DNA of 33,662 bases from Parablautia intestinalis (GCA_003612395.1 RAYQ01000029.1:1-33662), one strand, 5' to 3'. Positions 6,607-19,332 are shown, counted from the first letter of the stretch. The notes: generated from the letters alone by a model not told the origin. Program-made: numbers and translations.

Positions 6607-9600
6607 ATGGAAAAAAACAGAATACGTCCCATTACCGCAGGTAGAAACATGCGTATGAGTTACTCACGGCAGAAAGAGGTTCTGGAGATGCCGAATCTCA
6701 TTGAAGTCCAAAAGGACTCTTATGGATGGTTCCTGAAGGAAGGGCTAAAAGAAGTATTTGATGATATTTCTCCAATTGCAGACTACAGCGGTCACTTAAG
6801 CCTGGAGTTTGTAGATTTCGAATTGTGTGAAGATGATGTAAAGTACTCTATCGAGAAATGCAAGGAGAGAGATGCAACCTATGCAGCCCCTCTTAAGGTT
6901 AAGGTACGTCTTTATAATAAGGAAAAGGAAGAAATAAGCGAACATGAGATTTTCATGGGTGACCTTCCCCTTATGACAGAGACGGGTACATTTGTGATAA
7001 ACGGCGCCGAACGTGTTATTGTAAGTCAGCTGGTTCGTTCTCCCGGTATTTACTATGCAATCAGCCATGATAAAATTGGAAAGAGATTATTTTCATCAAC
7101 AGTCATCCCTAACCGCGGTGCATGGCTGGAATATGAAACGGATTCTAACGATATATTTTATGTGCGTGTTGACCGTACCAGAAAGGTGCCGATTACGGTT
7201 CTTATCAGAGCTCTTGGGGTAGGCACCAATGATGAAATCAGAGAATTGTTCGGGGATGAACCCAAAATAGAGGCAAGCTTTACAAAAGACGTTTCTACGA
7301 ATTATCAGGAAGGTCTTTTAGAGCTGTACAAAAAAATCCGTCCGGGTGAGCCTCTCAGCGTTGAGAGCGCGGAGAGCCTTATTAACGCTATGTTTTTTGA
7401 TCCCAGAAGGTATGATCTGGCGAAGGTGGGCAGATACAAATTCAATAAAAAACTGTCCTTCAGAAACCGGCTGAGAGGCCATGTTCTTGCTGAGGACGTA
7501 GTGGATACTTCCACAGGTGAAATTCTGGCGGCTGCAGGCACCAGGGTGACATTAGAGATGGCGGATGAACTGCAAAACTCTGCTGTCCCGTATGTATATG
7601 TGCAGACAGAGGAAAAGAATGTGAAGATTCTTTCCAATCTGATGGTGGATATCACTCATTTTGTGGACTGCAATCCGAGAGAGCTGGGCATTACGGAGCA
7701 CGTGTATTACCCCGTACTTGCGCAGATCCTGGAAGAATTCAGTGCAGATCCGGAGGCTCTTGCGGAAGCTATCCGGAAAAATGTCCATGAACTTATTCCG
7801 AAACATATTACAAAGGAAGATATTCTTGCATCTATCAATTACAATATTCATCTTGAATATGGTATTGGCAATGATGATGATATTGACCACTTGGGCAACC
7901 GGCGTATCCGTGCTGTAGGCGAGCTTTTGCAGAATCAATACAGGATTGGTCTTTCCAGATTGGAGAGAGTAGTGCGTGAGAGAATGACAACCCATGACGC
8001 AGAAGAAATCTCTCCTCAGGTATTGATTAATATTAAGCCGGTGCAGGCGGCAGTGAAGGAATTCTTTGGTTCCTCCCAGCTGTCCCAGTTTATGGATCAG
8101 AATAATCCTTTGGGCGAGCTGACCCACAAGAGGCGTCTTTCCGCTCTTGGCCCGGGCGGTCTTTCCAGAGATCGTGCCGGATTTGAGGTGCGTGACGTGC
8201 ACTATTCCCATTATGGAAGAATGTGCCCTATTGAGACCCCTGAAGGTCCCAACATTGGACTTATCAACTCCCTTGCTTCCTATGCAAGGATTAACGAATA
8301 CGGTTTTGTGGAAGCTCCTTACCGCAAAATAGATAAATCTGACCCGAAAAATCCCAGGGTTACGGATGAAGTGGTTTATATGGCGGCGGATGAGGAGGAT
8401 AACTATCATGTGGCACAGGCAAGTGAGATCCTTGACAGTGAAGGCCACTTTGTGAGAAATACGGTATCCGGCCGTTATAAGGATGAGACCTCCGAATATC
8501 CAAGGTCTATGTTTGACTATATGGACGTATCGCCCAAAATGGTATTTTCTGTGGCAACGGCGCTTATTCCGTTCCTTGAAAATGATGATGCAAACCGTGC
8601 GCTGATGGGTTCGAACATGCAGCGTCAGGCAGTGCCGCTTCTTACAACGCAGGCGCCTGTGGTGGGAACCGGTATGGAGCCTAAGGCAGCGGTAGACTCA
8701 GGTGTCTGTGTAGTTGCTAAAAAATCGGGTGTTATTGAATATGTATCCTCTAAGCTGATCAGAATGACCTGTGATGACGGTGAGAAGATGGAATACCGGC
8801 TGATTAAGTTCTCGCGAAGCAATCAGTCCAACTGCTATAACCAAAAGCCTATTGTATTTAAGGGTGAACATGTAAAAGCGGGGCAGGTGATTGCAGACGG
8901 TCCTTCCACTTCAGAGGGTGAGTTGGCGTTAGGTAAAAATCCGCTGATTGGTTTTATGACATGGGAAGGGTATAATTACGAGGATGCCGTTCTTTTAAGC
9001 GAAAGACTGGTGCAGGATGATGTGTATACTTCCGTGCACATTGAAGAATATGAGGCAGAGGCAAGAGATACTAAGCTGGGACCGGAGGAGATCACCAGAG
9101 ATGTTCCCGGTGTTGGTGATGATGCCTTAAAAGATTTGGATGAGAGAGGCATTATCCGTATCGGCGCGGAGGTCCGTGCAGGAGATATTCTGGTTGGCAA
9201 GGTTACGCCTAAGGGAGAGACTGAGCTTACGGCGGAGGAAAGGCTGCTTCGTGCTATCTTTGGCGAAAAGGCAAGGGAAGTGAGAGATACCTCCCTTAAG
9301 GTGCCTCACGGTGAATACGGTATTATTGTGGATGCAAAAGTATTTACCAGGGATAACGGCGATGAGCTTTCACCCGGCGTTAACCAGGCAGTCCGTATCT
9401 ATATTGCGCAAAAGAGAAAGATTTCCGTTGGTGATAAAATGGCCGGTCGTCATGGTAATAAGGGTGTTGTTTCCCGTGTGCTTCCGGTGGAGGATATGCC
9501 CTATCTTCCCAACGGACGTCCCCTTGATATTGTTTTGAACCCTCTGGGTGTGCCTTCCCGTATGAACATTGGACAGGTACTTGAGATCCATTTGTCATTG

Positions 9601-10473
9601 GCAGCCAGAGCCCTTGGCTTTAATGTGGCAACTCCCGTTTTTGACGGGGCAAACGAAAATGATATTATGGATACCCTTGATCTTGCCAACGATTATGTAA
9701 ATTTAAGCTGGGAGGAATTTGAGGCAAAGCATAAAGCAGAGCTGCTTCCGGAAGTGATGGAGTATTTATATAAAAACCGTGACCACAGGGAAGTCTGGAA
9801 AGGCGTTCCTATTTCCAGAGACGGTAAGGTACGCCTGCGGGATGGCAGGACCGGCGAGTACTTTGACAGCCCGGTTACAATCGGCCACATGCATTACTTA
9901 AAGCTTCATCATCTGGTTGACGATAAGATTCATGCCCGTTCCACGGGCCCGTACTCACTGGTAACCCAGCAGCCTTTAGGCGGCAAAGCCCAGTTTGGCG
10001 GCCAGCGTTTTGGAGAGATGGAGGTTTGGGCATTAGAGGCATATGGCGCTTCTTATACTCTGCAGGAAATTCTTACCGTAAAGTCTGATGATGTGGTAGG
10101 ACGTGTAAAGACCTATGAGGCAATCATCAAGGGCGACAATATTCCTGAGCCCGGTATTCCGGAATCCTTTAAGGTACTGCTTAAGGAACTTCAGTCTCTT
10201 GGCCTTGACGTACGGGTACTGCGTGATGACAATACAGAGGTTGAAATCATGGAAACCATTGATTACGGTGATACGGATTACCGGTATGAGATGGAAGGCG
10301 ATGACAAGAATTATGATTATGATAAGGGTTCTTTTGGAGCCATGGGCTACCAGCAGCAGGAGTTTGATGAGGACAGCGGCGAACTGGTAAGCGCTGATGA
10401 TGAGGAAGATTTAGACGATGGTTTTGATGAGGAATTTGAAGAGGTGCTGAATTCGGAATCATATGACGAATAG
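6607..10473 (+). CDS. rpoB: RNA polymerase beta subunit
   Basis: A 1288-residue RpoB, which with beta' forms the catalytic core of RNA polymerase. The rifampicin-binding cluster (about 8066-8170: [26 protein letters not shown]) keeps the sensitive-type Asp, His and Ser residues. Also present are the [13 protein letters not shown] segment, the [12 protein letters not shown] active-centre motif and the [20 protein letters not shown]-terminal region. The ATG at 6607 is chosen by family start (MEKNRIRP) with GGGGTG upstream; earlier in-frame starts at 6544 and 6601 are not convincing. The last roughly 40 residues are strongly acidic ([15 protein letters not shown]). It has its own promoter and is followed 76 bases later by rpoC. 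Confidence 0.98.
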   Translation: MEKNRIRPITAGRNMRMSYSRQKEVLEMPNLIEVQKDSYGWFLKEGLKEVFDDISPIADYSGHLSLEFVDFELCEDDVKYSIEKCKERDATYAAPLKVKVRLYNKEKEEISEHEIFMGDLPLMTETGTFVINGAERVIVSQLVRSPGIYYAISHDKIGKRLFSSTVIPNRGAWLEYETDSNDIFYVRVDRTRKVPITVLIRALGVGTNDEIRELFGDEPKIEASFTKDVSTNYQEGLLELYKKIRPGEPLSVESAESLINAMFFDPRRYDLAKVGRYKFNKKLSFRNRLRGHVLAEDVVDTSTGEILAAAGTRVTLEMADELQNSAVPYVYVQTEEKNVKILSNLMVDITHFVDCNPRELGITEHVYYPVLAQILEEFSADPEALAEAIRKNVHELIPKHITKEDILASINYNIHLEYGIGNDDDIDHLGNRRIRAVGELLQNQYRIGLSRLERVVRERMTTHDAEEISPQVLINIKPVQAAVKEFFGSSQLSQFMDQNNPLGELTHKRRLSALGPGGLSRDRAGFEVRDVHYSHYGRMCPIETPEGPNIGLINSLASYARINEYGFVEAPYRKIDKSDPKNPRVTDEVVYMAADEEDNYHVAQASEILDSEGHFVRNTVSGRYKDETSEYPRSMFDYMDVSPKMVFSVATALIPFLENDDANRALMGSNMQRQAVPLLTTQAPVVGTGMEPKAAVDSGVCVVAKKSGVIEYVSSKLIRMTCDDGEKMEYRLIKFSRSNQSNCYNQKPIVFKGEHVKAGQVIADGPSTSEGELALGKNPLIGFMTWEGYNYEDAVLLSERLVQDDVYTSVHIEEYEAEARDTKLGPEEITRDVPGVGDDALKDLDERGIIRIGAEVRAGDILVGKVTPKGETELTAEERLLRAIFGEKAREVRDTSLKVPHGEYGIIVDAKVFTRDNGDELSPGVNQAVRIYIAQKRKISVGDKMAGRHGNKGVVSRVLPVEDMPYLPNGRPLDIVLNPLGVPSRMNIGQVLEIHLSLAARALGFNVATPVFDGANENDIMDTLDLANDYVNLSWEEFEAKHKAELLPEVMEYLYKNRDHREVWKGVPISRDGKVRLRDGRTGEYFDSPVTIGHMHYLKLHHLVDDKIHARSTGPYSLVTQQPLGGKAQFGGQRFGEMEVWALEAYGASYTLQEILTVKSDDVVGRVKTYEAIIKGDNIPEPGIPESFKVLLKELQSLGLDVRVLRDDNTEVEIMETIDYGDTDYRYEMEGDDKNYDYDKGSFGAMGYQQQEFDEDSGELVSADDEEDLDDGFDEEFEEVLNSESYDE

Positions 10474-10549
10474 AGAAGTCGGATAGTTTTTTAACAGGAG
10501 ATTTGCCGGCAGGCAAAGCGCCAGACTTTGAAAGGAGTATGGATTAACT

Positions 10550-13500
10550 ATGTCAGAAACAAAGCAGGATGTATATCAGCCGATGACATTTGATGCCATC
10601 AGAATTGGTTTAGCATCACCTGAAAAAATCAGGGAGTGGTCAAGAGGCGAGGTCTTAAAGCCTGAAACCATCAATTACAGAACCCTAAAGCCTGAAAAAG
10701 ACGGTCTGTTCTGTGAAAAGATTTTTGGACCCAGTAAAGACTGGGAATGCCATTGCGGTAAGTATAAAAAAATCAGATATAAAGGCGTTGTGTGCGACAG
10801 GTGCGGTGTGGAAGTCACGAAGGCCAGCGTCCGCAGAGAGCGCATGGGCCATATCGAGCTGGCGGCGCCTGTGTCTCATATCTGGTACTTTAAGGGGATC
10901 CCCAGCCGTATGGGACTTATTTTGGATTTGTCTCCCAGAGTACTTGAAAAGGTGCTGTATTTTGCTTCTTATATTGTGCTGGATAAGGGTGACAGCAGTC
11001 TGGAATACAAACAGGTACTATCTGAAAGAGAGTATCAGGATGCAAGAGAAACCTGGGGCAACAGATTCCGCGTGGGAATGGGAGCCGAGGCTATCAAAGA
11101 GCTGCTTCAGGCTATAGATTTGGAGGTGGAGGCAGAAGAATTAAAAACCGGCCTTAAGGAATCCTCCGGCCAGAAACGGGCAAGGATTATCAAAAGACTT
11201 GAGGTGGTGGAGGCTTTCAGAGAGTCCGGAAATGAACCTTCCTGGATGATCATGGATGCTATTCCGGTTATTCCGCCTGATTTACGTCCTATGGTTCAAT
11301 TGGACGGCGGACGTTTTGCAACCTCTGATTTGAATGACTTATATAGAAGAATTATCAACCGCAACAACCGTCTTAAGAGACTTCTTGAGCTGGGAGCTCC
11401 GGATATTATTGTCCGCAATGAAAAGAGAATGCTTCAGGAGGCGGTGGATGCGCTTATTGATAACGGCAGGCGCGGCAGGCCTGTAACAGGCCCCGGCAAC
11501 AGAGCGCTGAAATCCCTGTCGGATATGCTGAAGGGAAAATCAGGACGTTTCCGCCAGAATCTTTTGGGAAAACGTGTTGACTATTCAGGACGTTCCGTTA
11601 TTGTGGTGGGACCGGAGCTTAAGATTTATCAGTGCGGTCTGCCTAAGGAGATGGCGATAGAGCTGTTTAAGCCTTTTGTAATGAAGGAACTGGTTACAAG
11701 AGGAATTTCCCAGAACATCAAAAATGCGAAAAAGCTTGTTGAGAGACTTGATACGCAGGTATGGGATGTACTTGAGGAGGTCATCAAGGAGCACCCTGTT
11801 ATGCTGAACCGTGCGCCTACTCTGCACAGACTGGGTATTCAGGCTTTTGAGCCTATTTTGGTAGAGGGTAAGGCGATTAAGCTGCATCCCTTAGTATGTA
11901 CCGCTTTTAACGCAGATTTTGATGGTGACCAGATGGCAGTGCATCTTCCTCTTTCCGTGGAAGCCCAGGCAGAATGCCGGTTCCTGCTTTTGTCGCCTAA
12001 CAATCTGCTAAAGCCTTCAGACGGCGGGCCGGTAGCCGTACCTTCACAGGATATGGTGCTTGGTATTTACTATCTGACCCAGGAAAGGCCCGGCGCAAAG
12101 GGAGAGGGCAGATACTATAAAAATGTAAACGAAGCAATTTTAGCTTATGAAAATGGTTTCTGTACACTGCATTCCAGAATTAAGGTGAGAGTGACCAGAA
12201 GGAATGCGCAGGGTGAGGAGGTCTCCGGGGTAGTGGAATCTACTCTGGGAAGGTTCCTTTTCAACGAAATTCTTCCCCAGGATTTGGGATATGTGGACAG
12301 AAGCAACCCGGATAATCTTCTTCTCCCCGAGGTGGATTTCCATGTGGGTAAAAAGCAGCTAAAGCAGATCCTTGAAAAAGTAATCAATATACACGGTGCA
12401 TCTGTAACGGCAGAAGTGCTGGATTTAATAAAATCAACGGGCTATAAATATTCTACCAAAGCGGCAATGACGGTTTCGATTTCGGATATGACGGTTCCGG
12501 CCAAGAAGCAGGAAATGCTGGATGAAGCCCAGGTAACCGTAGACAGAATTTCCCAGAACTTCAGGCGCGGCCTGATTACGGAGGAAGAAAGATATCGTGC
12601 GGTTGTTGAAACGTGGAATGAGACAGACAAAAAGCTGACGGACGTGCTGCTGGCAGGACTTGATAAATATAACAATATCTTTATGATGGCGGACTCTGGA
12701 GCCCGTGGTTCTAACCAGCAGATTAAACAGCTTGCCGGCATGCGGGGGCTGATGGCCGATACTACCGGAAGAACCATTGAACTGCCAATCAAGTCCAATT
12801 TCCGTGAAGGACTGGACGTACTGGAATATTTCATGTCTGCCCATGGCGCACGTAAGGGTCTGTCTGATACGGCTCTGCGTACCGCTGACTCCGGTTATCT
12901 TACAAGGCGTATGGTTGACGTTTCGCAGGAGCTGATTATCCGTGAGGTTGACTGTATGGAAGGCCGTGACGAGATCCCCGGAATGTGGGTGTCCGCATTT
13001 ATGGACGGAAAGGAAACCATAGAAGGCTTAAAGGACAGAATTATCGGAAGGTATTCCTGTGAAGATATCAAAGACAGAGAGGGCAATGTGATTGTAAAGA
13101 GAAATCACATGATCACGCCCAGCCGTGCTGCGCAGATTCTGAGCGTAGGCGTGGATGAAAAGGGCGAGCCGGTAGAAAAGGTGAAGATCCGTACCATCCT
13201 TACGTGTCGTTCCCATATTGGTATCTGTTCTAAATGTTATGGCGCTAACATGGCAACAGGCGAAGCAGTTCAGGTGGGCGAAGCAGTTGGAATTATTGCT
13301 GCCCAGTCAATCGGAGAGCCCGGTACACAGCTTACCATGCGTACCTTCCATACGGGCGGTGTTGCAGGTGACGATATTACACAGGGTCTTCCCCGTGTAG
13401 AGGAGCTTTTTGAGGCGAGAAAGCCTAAGGGCCTTGCAATTATTGCAGAGTTCGGCGGTGTGGCGTCTATTAAAGATACCAAGAAAAAGCGTGAAATTAT

Positions 13501-14338
13501 TATTACAAATGATGAGACAGGCGAATCCAAAGCTTACCTTATTCCTTATGGATCTCGTATTAAGATTTTAGACGGTGCCGTATTAGAGGCCGGTGATGAG
13601 TTGACAGAAGGAAGCGTAAATCCCCACGACTTGCTTAAAATCAAGGGAATCCGCGCTGTTCAGGATTATATGCTCAGAGAAGTGCAGAGAGTATACCGTC
13701 TGCAGGGTGTGGATATCAGTGATAAGCATATTGAGGTGATTGTGCGCCAGATGCTCAAGAAGGTCAGAATTGAAAACAGCGGTGACACGGATTTCTTACC
13801 CGGCACTCTTGTGGATGTTCTGGAATACGAGGATTTGAACGAGCAGCTCTTTACAGAGGGCAAGGAGCCGGCAGAGGGCAAACAGGTAATGCTGGGTATC
13901 ACCAAAGCAGCCCTTGCAACCAATTCCTTCTTATCGGCGGCATCCTTCCAGGAGACCACTAAGGTTCTGACAGAGGCAGCAATTAAAGGTAAAGTAGATC
14001 CCCTGATTGGCCTTAAAGAAAATGTAATTATCGGTAAGCTGATCCCCGCCGGCACAGGCATGAGACGTTACCGCAATACAAGGCTTTCCACTGACAATGA
14101 CCTGATGGGAACCATTGACATTGATATGGAGGAGGACGCTGAGTTTTCTTTTGAGGAGGAAACAGATGCGCTGGCAGAAGGTGATTGGGAGGACGAATAC
14201 ACAGACGAAATCCTTGAGGAAGAGGGCGATGCTTTCGAAGATGAATCCGATGAAGATAATGAAGAAGATTTTGAGGAGGAAGCAGCGCAGGAGTTTGAGG
14301 AGGATGTGGATTTAGTGGAGGAGGATGCCACAGTTTAA
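10550..14338 (+). CDS. rpoC: RNA polymerase beta' subunit
   Basis: A 1262-residue RpoC. The N-terminal zinc-binding module ([20 protein letters not shown]), the magnesium-binding NADFDGDQM loop (11909-11935), the bridge-helix/trigger region ([17 protein letters not shown]) and the second Cys cluster ([13 protein letters not shown]) are all seen. AAAGGAG upstream supports the ATG at 10550. The C-terminal 70 residues contain 39 Asp/Glu and no Lys or Arg, an acidic extension beyond the conserved core, which makes the protein longer than B. subtilis RpoC (about 1200). It is cotranscribed with rpoB. Confidence 0.98.
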   Translation: MSETKQDVYQPMTFDAIRIGLASPEKIREWSRGEVLKPETINYRTLKPEKDGLFCEKIFGPSKDWECHCGKYKKIRYKGVVCDRCGVEVTKASVRRERMGHIELAAPVSHIWYFKGIPSRMGLILDLSPRVLEKVLYFASYIVLDKGDSSLEYKQVLSEREYQDARETWGNRFRVGMGAEAIKELLQAIDLEVEAEELKTGLKESSGQKRARIIKRLEVVEAFRESGNEPSWMIMDAIPVIPPDLRPMVQLDGGRFATSDLNDLYRRIINRNNRLKRLLELGAPDIIVRNEKRMLQEAVDALIDNGRRGRPVTGPGNRALKSLSDMLKGKSGRFRQNLLGKRVDYSGRSVIVVGPELKIYQCGLPKEMAIELFKPFVMKELVTRGISQNIKNAKKLVERLDTQVWDVLEEVIKEHPVMLNRAPTLHRLGIQAFEPILVEGKAIKLHPLVCTAFNADFDGDQMAVHLPLSVEAQAECRFLLLSPNNLLKPSDGGPVAVPSQDMVLGIYYLTQERPGAKGEGRYYKNVNEAILAYENGFCTLHSRIKVRVTRRNAQGEEVSGVVESTLGRFLFNEILPQDLGYVDRSNPDNLLLPEVDFHVGKKQLKQILEKVINIHGASVTAEVLDLIKSTGYKYSTKAAMTVSISDMTVPAKKQEMLDEAQVTVDRISQNFRRGLITEEERYRAVVETWNETDKKLTDVLLAGLDKYNNIFMMADSGARGSNQQIKQLAGMRGLMADTTGRTIELPIKSNFREGLDVLEYFMSAHGARKGLSDTALRTADSGYLTRRMVDVSQELIIREVDCMEGRDEIPGMWVSAFMDGKETIEGLKDRIIGRYSCEDIKDREGNVIVKRNHMITPSRAAQILSVGVDEKGEPVEKVKIRTILTCRSHIGICSKCYGANMATGEAVQVGEAVGIIAAQSIGEPGTQLTMRTFHTGGVAGDDITQGLPRVEELFEARKPKGLAIIAEFGGVASIKDTKKKREIIITNDETGESKAYLIPYGSRIKILDGAVLEAGDELTEGSVNPHDLLKIKGIRAVQDYMLREVQRVYRLQGVDISDKHIEVIVRQMLKKVRIENSGDTDFLPGTLVDVLEYEDLNEQLFTEGKEPAEGKQVMLGITKAALATNSFLSAASFQETTKVLTEAAIKGKVDPLIGLKENVIIGKLIPAGTGMRRYRNTRLSTDNDLMGTIDIDMEEDAEFSFEEETDALAEGDWEDEYTDEILEEEGDAFEDESDEDNEEDFEEEAAQEFEEDVDLVEEDATV

Positions 14339-14392
14339 GTCAATCTTTAGGCAAAAATTCGTGTAAATAAATGCAGACACAGAATGCTAATG

Positions 14393-14420
14393 AGAAAGTC
14401 CCGCCGGCGGGACTTTCTTA
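14393..14420 (+). terminator. rpoBC terminator
   Basis: A 26-bp perfect palindrome, AGAAAGTCCCGCC with its complement (14393-14418), then TTAAGTT. The T-run is short, so it may be a weaker or bidirectional terminator. Hairpin repeat copy 3 follows at 14426. Confidence 0.75.
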
Positions 14421-14425
14421 AGTTA

Positions 14426-14459
14426 CAATAAGCTGGCCCGCGAAAAGGGTCAGCGTTTG
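14426..14459 (+). repeat. 34-nt hairpin repeat, copy 3 (upstream of rpsL promoter)
   Basis: Starts CAATAAGCTGG and ends CAGCGTTTG. In this copy GCTGGCCC pairs with GGGTCAGC across a seven-base loop, with one G-U pair, giving the most complete stem of the three. It lies between the rpoC terminator and the rpsL promoter. Confidence 0.82.
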
Positions 14460-14533
14460 TTATCCTATGACAATTTATTCATTCGCTGTAAAATATGCAG
14501 ATCATGATCAATATAAATTTTATAAATAATGTA

Positions 14534-14562
14534 TTGACAAGAAAAAAATGAGCAATTATACT
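14534..14562 (+). promoter_or_regulatory. str operon (rpsL) promoter
   Basis: TTGACA (14534-14539), a 17-base spacer and TATACT (14557-14562) form a strong sigma-A promoter. Confidence 0.85.
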
Positions 14563-14568
14563 ATCTAA

Positions 14569-14643
14569 GTGTGCATTTGAATGTGCAGTTATTATGATGC
14601 CTTGAAAGCACACAGTTTCTCAAAATTTTCCGCAGACAGCGGA
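14569..14643 (+). promoter_or_regulatory. Structured 5' leader of rpsL
   Basis: The roughly 100-base leader has GTGTGC (14569-14574) able to pair with GCACAC (14608-14613), and a small hairpin TCCGC-AGACA-GCGGA (14629-14643) ending 15 bases before the AGGAGG of rpsL. An autoregulatory role for S12 or S7 is possible but only inferred. Confidence 0.4.
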
Positions 14644-14672
14644 GACATTTTATAAACAGGAGGTGAAACAGA

Positions 14673-15092
14673 ATGCCAACATTTAACCAGTTAGTAAGGA
14701 AAGGACGTCAGACATCAGTAAAGAAGTCAACGGCTCCCGCTCTCCAGAAAGGATGGAATTCCCTTCATAAGAAAGCAACCGATACTTCCGCTCCTCAGAA
14801 AAGAGGTGTTTGTACTGCTGTTAAGACTGCAACCCCTAAAAAGCCTAACTCAGCTTTAAGAAAGATCGCCAGAGTTCGTCTTTCTAACGGAATTGAAGTA
14901 ACAAGCTATATCCCGGGAGAAGGTCACAATCTGCAGGAGCACAGTGTTGTTCTTATCAGAGGCGGCAGGGTTAAGGATTTGCCTGGTACAAGATACCACA
15001 TTATCAGAGGTACTCTTGATACGGCGGGAGTTGCAAACAGAAAGCAGGCCCGTTCCAAATATGGCGCTAAGAGGCCGAAAGCTTCTAAATAG
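14673..15092 (+). CDS. rpsL: Small-subunit ribosomal protein S12
   Basis: A 139-residue S12 of the decoding centre. It has the [10 protein letters not shown] loop with K56/K57 and GGRVKDLPG with K101, the residues whose change gives streptomycin resistance; all are of the sensitive type. The N-terminal insertion around 27-45 ([13 protein letters not shown]) is usual for Firmicutes, giving about 138 residues. AGGAGG precedes the ATG. It is the first gene of the rpsL-rpsG-fusA cluster. Confidence 0.97.
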   Translation: MPTFNQLVRKGRQTSVKKSTAPALQKGWNSLHKKATDTSAPQKRGVCTAVKTATPKKPNSALRKIARVRLSNGIEVTSYIPGEGHNLQEHSVVLIRGGRVKDLPGTRYHIIRGTLDTAGVANRKQARSKYGAKRPKASK

Positions 15093-15128
15093 TTTTTTGG
15101 AATGGATTGGACCCACAAATGTAGCTAA

Positions 15129-15746
<618 letters not shown>

Positions 15747-15811
15747 CCGGTTGGATAAGGCGGTATGAAGTCCTGATATTATGCCTAGACTAATATAAGG
15801 AGGAAAAACCT

Positions 15812-17929
15812 TTGGCTGGAAGAGAATATCCGTTGGAGAGAACCAGGAACATTGGTATTATGGCGCATATCGATGCAGGTAAGACGACCTTAACAGAGCG
15901 TATCTTATACTACACCGGTGTAAACTATAAAATTGGTGATACTCACGAAGGTACTGCTACCATGGACTGGATGGAACAGGAGCAGGAAAGAGGTATCACT
16001 ATCACATCAGCCGCTACCACATGCCACTGGACTCTTGAGGAAAACTGCAAACCCAAGCCGGGTGCGCTGGAGCATCGTATCAATATCATTGATACACCCG
16101 GACACGTTGACTTCACAGTTGAAGTAGAGCGTTCCCTGCGTGTACTTGACGGTGCTGTAGGCGTATTCTGTGCAAAGGGCGGCGTAGAACCACAGTCAGA
16201 AAATGTTTGGCGGCAGGCTGACACTTATAATGTACCGAGAATGGCATTTATCAATAAGATGGATATTTTAGGTGCAGATTTCTATGGAGCCGTTGAACAG
16301 ATTAGAACCAGACTTGGAAAAAATGCAATTATTCTTCAATTGCCCATCGGCAAGGAAGATGAATTTAAAGGAATTATTGATTTATTTGAAATGAAAGCAT
16401 ACATCTACAATGATGACAAGGGAGAAAACATCGATGTTATAGATGTTCCTGCGGACATGGCAGATGATGCAGAGTTATACCGTTCAGAGCTCGTTGAAAA
16501 AATCTGTGAATTAGATGATGATTTGACAATGATATATCTGGAAGGTGAGGAACCTACCGTGGAGCAGATGAAAGCAGTTTTACGGAAAGCTACGTGTGAG
16601 TGCACGGCAATCCCTGTGTGCTGTGGATCTGCTTACAGAAATAAGGGCGTTCAGAAGCTTTTGGATGCGGTTCTTGAATATATGCCGGCGCCTACGGATA
16701 TTCCTGCAATTAAGGGTACCGATTTGGATGGCAACGAGACAGAGAGACATTCTTCTGATGACGAGCCATTCTCAGCGCTTGCATTCAAGATCATGGCGGA
16801 TCCTTTCGTTGGAAAGCTTGCATTCTTCAGAGTGTACTCCGGTACAATGAACTCCGGTTCCTATGTATTAAACGCAACTAAAAGTAAAAAAGAGCGTGTG
16901 GGACGTATCCTCCAGATGCATGCAAACAAGAGAGCAGAGTTAGATAAAGTTTATTCTGGTGATATTGCTGCTGCGGTTGGCTTTAAATTTACTACTACAG
17001 GCGATACCATCTGTGACGAGCAGCATCCTGTTATTCTGGAATCCATGGAATTTCCTGAGCCGGTTATTGAGCTCGCGATTGAGCCCAAGACTAAGGCAGG
17101 ACAAAGTAAAATGGGTGAGGCTCTTGCAAAACTTGCAGAGGAAGATCCTACTTTCCGTGCTCATACGGATCAGGAGACAGGCCAGACCATTATCGCAGGT
17201 ATGGGTGAGCTCCATCTGGAAATTATCGTAGACAGACTTCTGCGTGAATTTAAGGTGGAGGCAAACGTAGGCGCACCTCAGGTTGCTTACAAAGAAACCT
17301 TTACCAAGACAGTTGAAGTTGATTCCAAATACGCAAGACAGTCAGGCGGACGTGGTCAGTATGGCCATTGTAAGGTTAAATTTGAGCCCATGGATGCCAA
17401 TGGTGAAGAACTGTTTAAGTTTGAATCCACAGTTGTGGGTGGTGCTATTCCCAAGGAATACATTCCGGCAATTGGTGAAGGTATTGAAGAGGCAGCTAAA
17501 TGCGGTATCCTTGGCGGATTCCCTGTACTTGGCGTTCATGCAACCGTATATGATGGCTCATATCATGAGGTTGACTCTTCCGAAATGGCATTCCACATTG
17601 CAGGTTCCATGGCGTTTAAGGATGCTATGCAGAAAGCGAGTCCGGTTCTGCTTGAGCCTATTATGAAGGTAGAGGTAACAATGCCCGAGGATTATATGGG
17701 TGATGTTATCGGCGATATCAATTCTCGCCGCGGACGTATTGAAGGAATGGATGATATTGGCGGAGGTAAGATGGTTAAGGCTTACGTGCCCCTTTCCGAA
17801 ATGTTCGGTTATTCCACAGACCTTCGTTCCAAGACACAGGGACGTGGTAACTACTCCATGTTCTTTGAAAAATATGAACCAGTGCCAAAGAATGTGCAGG
17901 AAAAGGTATTGGCTTCTAAAACCAAATAA
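15812..17929 (+). CDS. fusA: Elongation factor G
   Basis: A 705-residue translocation GTPase. G1 is AHIDAGKT (18-25), followed by DTPGHVDF and NKMD, and the [10 protein letters not shown] and [11 protein letters not shown] segments of domains IV and V. It starts with TTG at 15812, eight bases after AAGGAGG; no ATG fits the family start [15 protein letters not shown]. It is cotranscribed with rpsL and rpsG, and is followed by a 136-base AT-rich gap before tuf. Confidence 0.97.
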   Translation: MAGREYPLERTRNIGIMAHIDAGKTTLTERILYYTGVNYKIGDTHEGTATMDWMEQEQERGITITSAATTCHWTLEENCKPKPGALEHRINIIDTPGHVDFTVEVERSLRVLDGAVGVFCAKGGVEPQSENVWRQADTYNVPRMAFINKMDILGADFYGAVEQIRTRLGKNAIILQLPIGKEDEFKGIIDLFEMKAYIYNDDKGENIDVIDVPADMADDAELYRSELVEKICELDDDLTMIYLEGEEPTVEQMKAVLRKATCECTAIPVCCGSAYRNKGVQKLLDAVLEYMPAPTDIPAIKGTDLDGNETERHSSDDEPFSALAFKIMADPFVGKLAFFRVYSGTMNSGSYVLNATKSKKERVGRILQMHANKRAELDKVYSGDIAAAVGFKFTTTGDTICDEQHPVILESMEFPEPVIELAIEPKTKAGQSKMGEALAKLAEEDPTFRAHTDQETGQTIIAGMGELHLEIIVDRLLREFKVEANVGAPQVAYKETFTKTVEVDSKYARQSGGRGQYGHCKVKFEPMDANGEELFKFESTVVGGAIPKEYIPAIGEGIEEAAKCGILGGFPVLGVHATVYDGSYHEVDSSEMAFHIAGSMAFKDAMQKASPVLLEPIMKVEVTMPEDYMGDVIGDINSRRGRIEGMDDIGGGKMVKAYVPLSEMFGYSTDLRSKTQGRGNYSMFFEKYEPVPKNVQEKVLASKTK

Positions 17930-17994
17930 GCCTGTAAGCAGGCAAAAGCAAATGATACAAAAGCAAATAGTGCTTGAAAATATCAGTATTATCT

Positions 17995-18021
17995 AATATA
18001 ATCAAAATAGTTGATTATATT
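17995..18021 (+). promoter_or_regulatory. AT-rich hairpin upstream of tuf
   Basis: AATATAATCAA (17995-18005) and TTGATTATATT (18011-18021) form an 11-bp stem with a five-base loop, followed by TTTCGAAAAAATTTTTTT. It could be a weak terminator of the fusA transcript or an attenuator-like element of tuf. It lies about 30 bases before the tuf ribosome binding site. Confidence 0.55.
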
Positions 18022-18065
18022 TTCGAAAAAATTTTTTTGTATCAATTTAAAGGAGGACTTTAAAA

Positions 18066-19253
18066 ATGGCGAAAGCTAAATTTGACAGAACGAAAACCCA
18101 TTGTAATATTGGTACCATTGGTCACGTTGATCATGGTAAAACTACTCTGACAGCAGCTATCACAAAGGTGCTTTCTGAAAGAGTTGCTGGTAATGAAGCT
18201 ACTGATTTCGAAAACATTGACAAGGCTCCGGAAGAGAGAGAAAGAGGTATCACAATCTCTACAGCTCACGTTGAGTATTCAACAGAAAGCAGACATTATG
18301 CACACGTTGACTGCCCGGGACATGCTGACTACGTTAAGAACATGATCACTGGTGCTGCTCAGATGGACGGCGCAATCTTAGTTGTTGCTGCTACTGATGG
18401 TGTTATGGCTCAGACAAAGGAGCATATCCTTCTGTCCCGTCAGGTAGGTGTACCTTACATTGTTGTATTCCTTAACAAATGTGATATGGTTGACGATCCT
18501 GAATTGATTGAGTTAGTAGAAATGGAAGTTACAGAGCAGCTTGAGGAATATGGCTTCAATGACTGCCCGATCATCAAAGGTTCCGCTCTTAAGGCTCTGG
18601 AAGATCCCAGCAGCGAATGGGGCGACAAGATCATGGAACTTATGAGCACAGTTGACTCTTATATTCCTGATCCGGAGAGAGCTACAGATAAGCCTTTCCT
18701 TATGCCTGTCGAGGATGTATTCACAATCACAGGTCGTGGTACTGTTGCTACAGGTAGAGTAGAGCGTGGTACACTTCATCTTAACGAGGAAGTTGAAATC
18801 GTTGGTATTAAAGAAGATACACGTAAGACAGTTGTTACTGGTATCGAAATGTTCCGTAAGCTGCTTGACGAGGCTCAGGCTGGTGATAACATTGGTGCAC
18901 TGCTTCGTGGTGTTCAGAGAACAGAAATTGAAAGAGGACAGGTTCTTTCCAAACCCGGTTCAGTTACCTGCCATACAAAGTTTACGGCGCAGGTTTACGT
19001 ACTGACCAAGGATGAAGGTGGCCGTCATACCCCTTTCTTCAATAACTACAGACCTCAGTTCTATTTCAGAACAACTGACGTAACTGGTGTATGTAACCTT
19101 CCTGCAGGTACAGAAATGTGCATGCCTGGTGATAACGTAGAGATGACAATTGAGTTGATTCATCCTATCGCTATGGAGCAGGGTCTTACATTCGCTATCC
19201 GTGAGGGTGGTAGAACTGTTGGGTCTGGAAGGGTTGCTACTATCATCGAGTAA
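18066..19253 (+). CDS. tuf: Elongation factor Tu
   Basis: A 395-residue GTPase that delivers aminoacyl-tRNA to the ribosome. GHVDHGKT (19-26), DCPGH (82-86) and NKCD (137-140) are the nucleotide-binding motifs, and the C-terminus SGRVATIIE is intact. AAAGGAGG upstream sets the ATG. The last codons and stop lie inside an att repeat (19231-19256), so the 3' end was restored by the integrated element: the protein is unchanged but its terminator is now the one supplied by the element at 19273. Confidence 0.98.
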   Translation: MAKAKFDRTKTHCNIGTIGHVDHGKTTLTAAITKVLSERVAGNEATDFENIDKAPEERERGITISTAHVEYSTESRHYAHVDCPGHADYVKNMITGAAQMDGAILVVAATDGVMAQTKEHILLSRQVGVPYIVVFLNKCDMVDDPELIELVEMEVTEQLEEYGFNDCPIIKGSALKALEDPSSEWGDKIMELMSTVDSYIPDPERATDKPFLMPVEDVFTITGRGTVATGRVERGTLHLNEEVEIVGIKEDTRKTVVTGIEMFRKLLDEAQAGDNIGALLRGVQRTEIERGQVLSKPGSVTCHTKFTAQVYVLTKDEGGRHTPFFNNYRPQFYFRTTDVTGVCNLPAGTEMCMPGDNVEMTIELIHPIAMEQGLTFAIREGGRTVGSGRVATIIE

Positions 19254-19256
19254 TTA
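19231..19256 (+). other. Left attachment site (attL) in the tuf 3' end
   Basis: GGGTTGC at 19231-19237 and ATCATCGAGTAATTA at 19242-19256 recur at 28416-28441; 24 of 26 positions match. The mismatches lie in the left part, so strand exchange most likely fell in the 15-base identical right part, which holds the tuf stop codon. Confidence 0.85.
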
Positions 19257-19272
19257 AAGAATGCAGTAAAAC

Positions 19273-19305
19273 AGGGCGTTCCCGTTGTGGGTTCGCCCTT
19301 AATTT
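19273..19305 (+). terminator. Terminator supplied to tuf by the element
   Basis: AGGGCG (19273-19278) pairs with CGCCCT (19294-19299), with an inner CCC/GGG pairing, followed by TAATTT. It lies inside the element next to attL and can also stop integrase transcripts from the other side. Confidence 0.6.
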
Positions 19306-19314
19306 ATGCCGTAT

Positions 19315-19332
19315 GGTACTAACTTGGTACTA
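19315..19332. repeat. Left arm-type integrase sites (GGTACTA x2)
   Basis: GGTACTA at 19315 and 19326, 11 bp apart, one helical turn. The same pair with the same spacing is at 28297-28314. The integrase stop codon lies in the first copy. Binding by the integrase N-terminal domain is inferred. Confidence 0.6.

Noticed and set aside
8066-8170. Rifampicin-resistance change in rpoB, and streptomycin resistance in rpsL
   Set aside because: The key residues in RpoB (Asp, His, Ser of the cluster) and S12 (K56, K57, K101) are of the sensitive type.
7552-8448. 298-residue reverse-strand reading frame inside rpoB
   Set aside because: It lies entirely within the conserved rpoB gene, has no ribosome binding site and no recognisable protein features.
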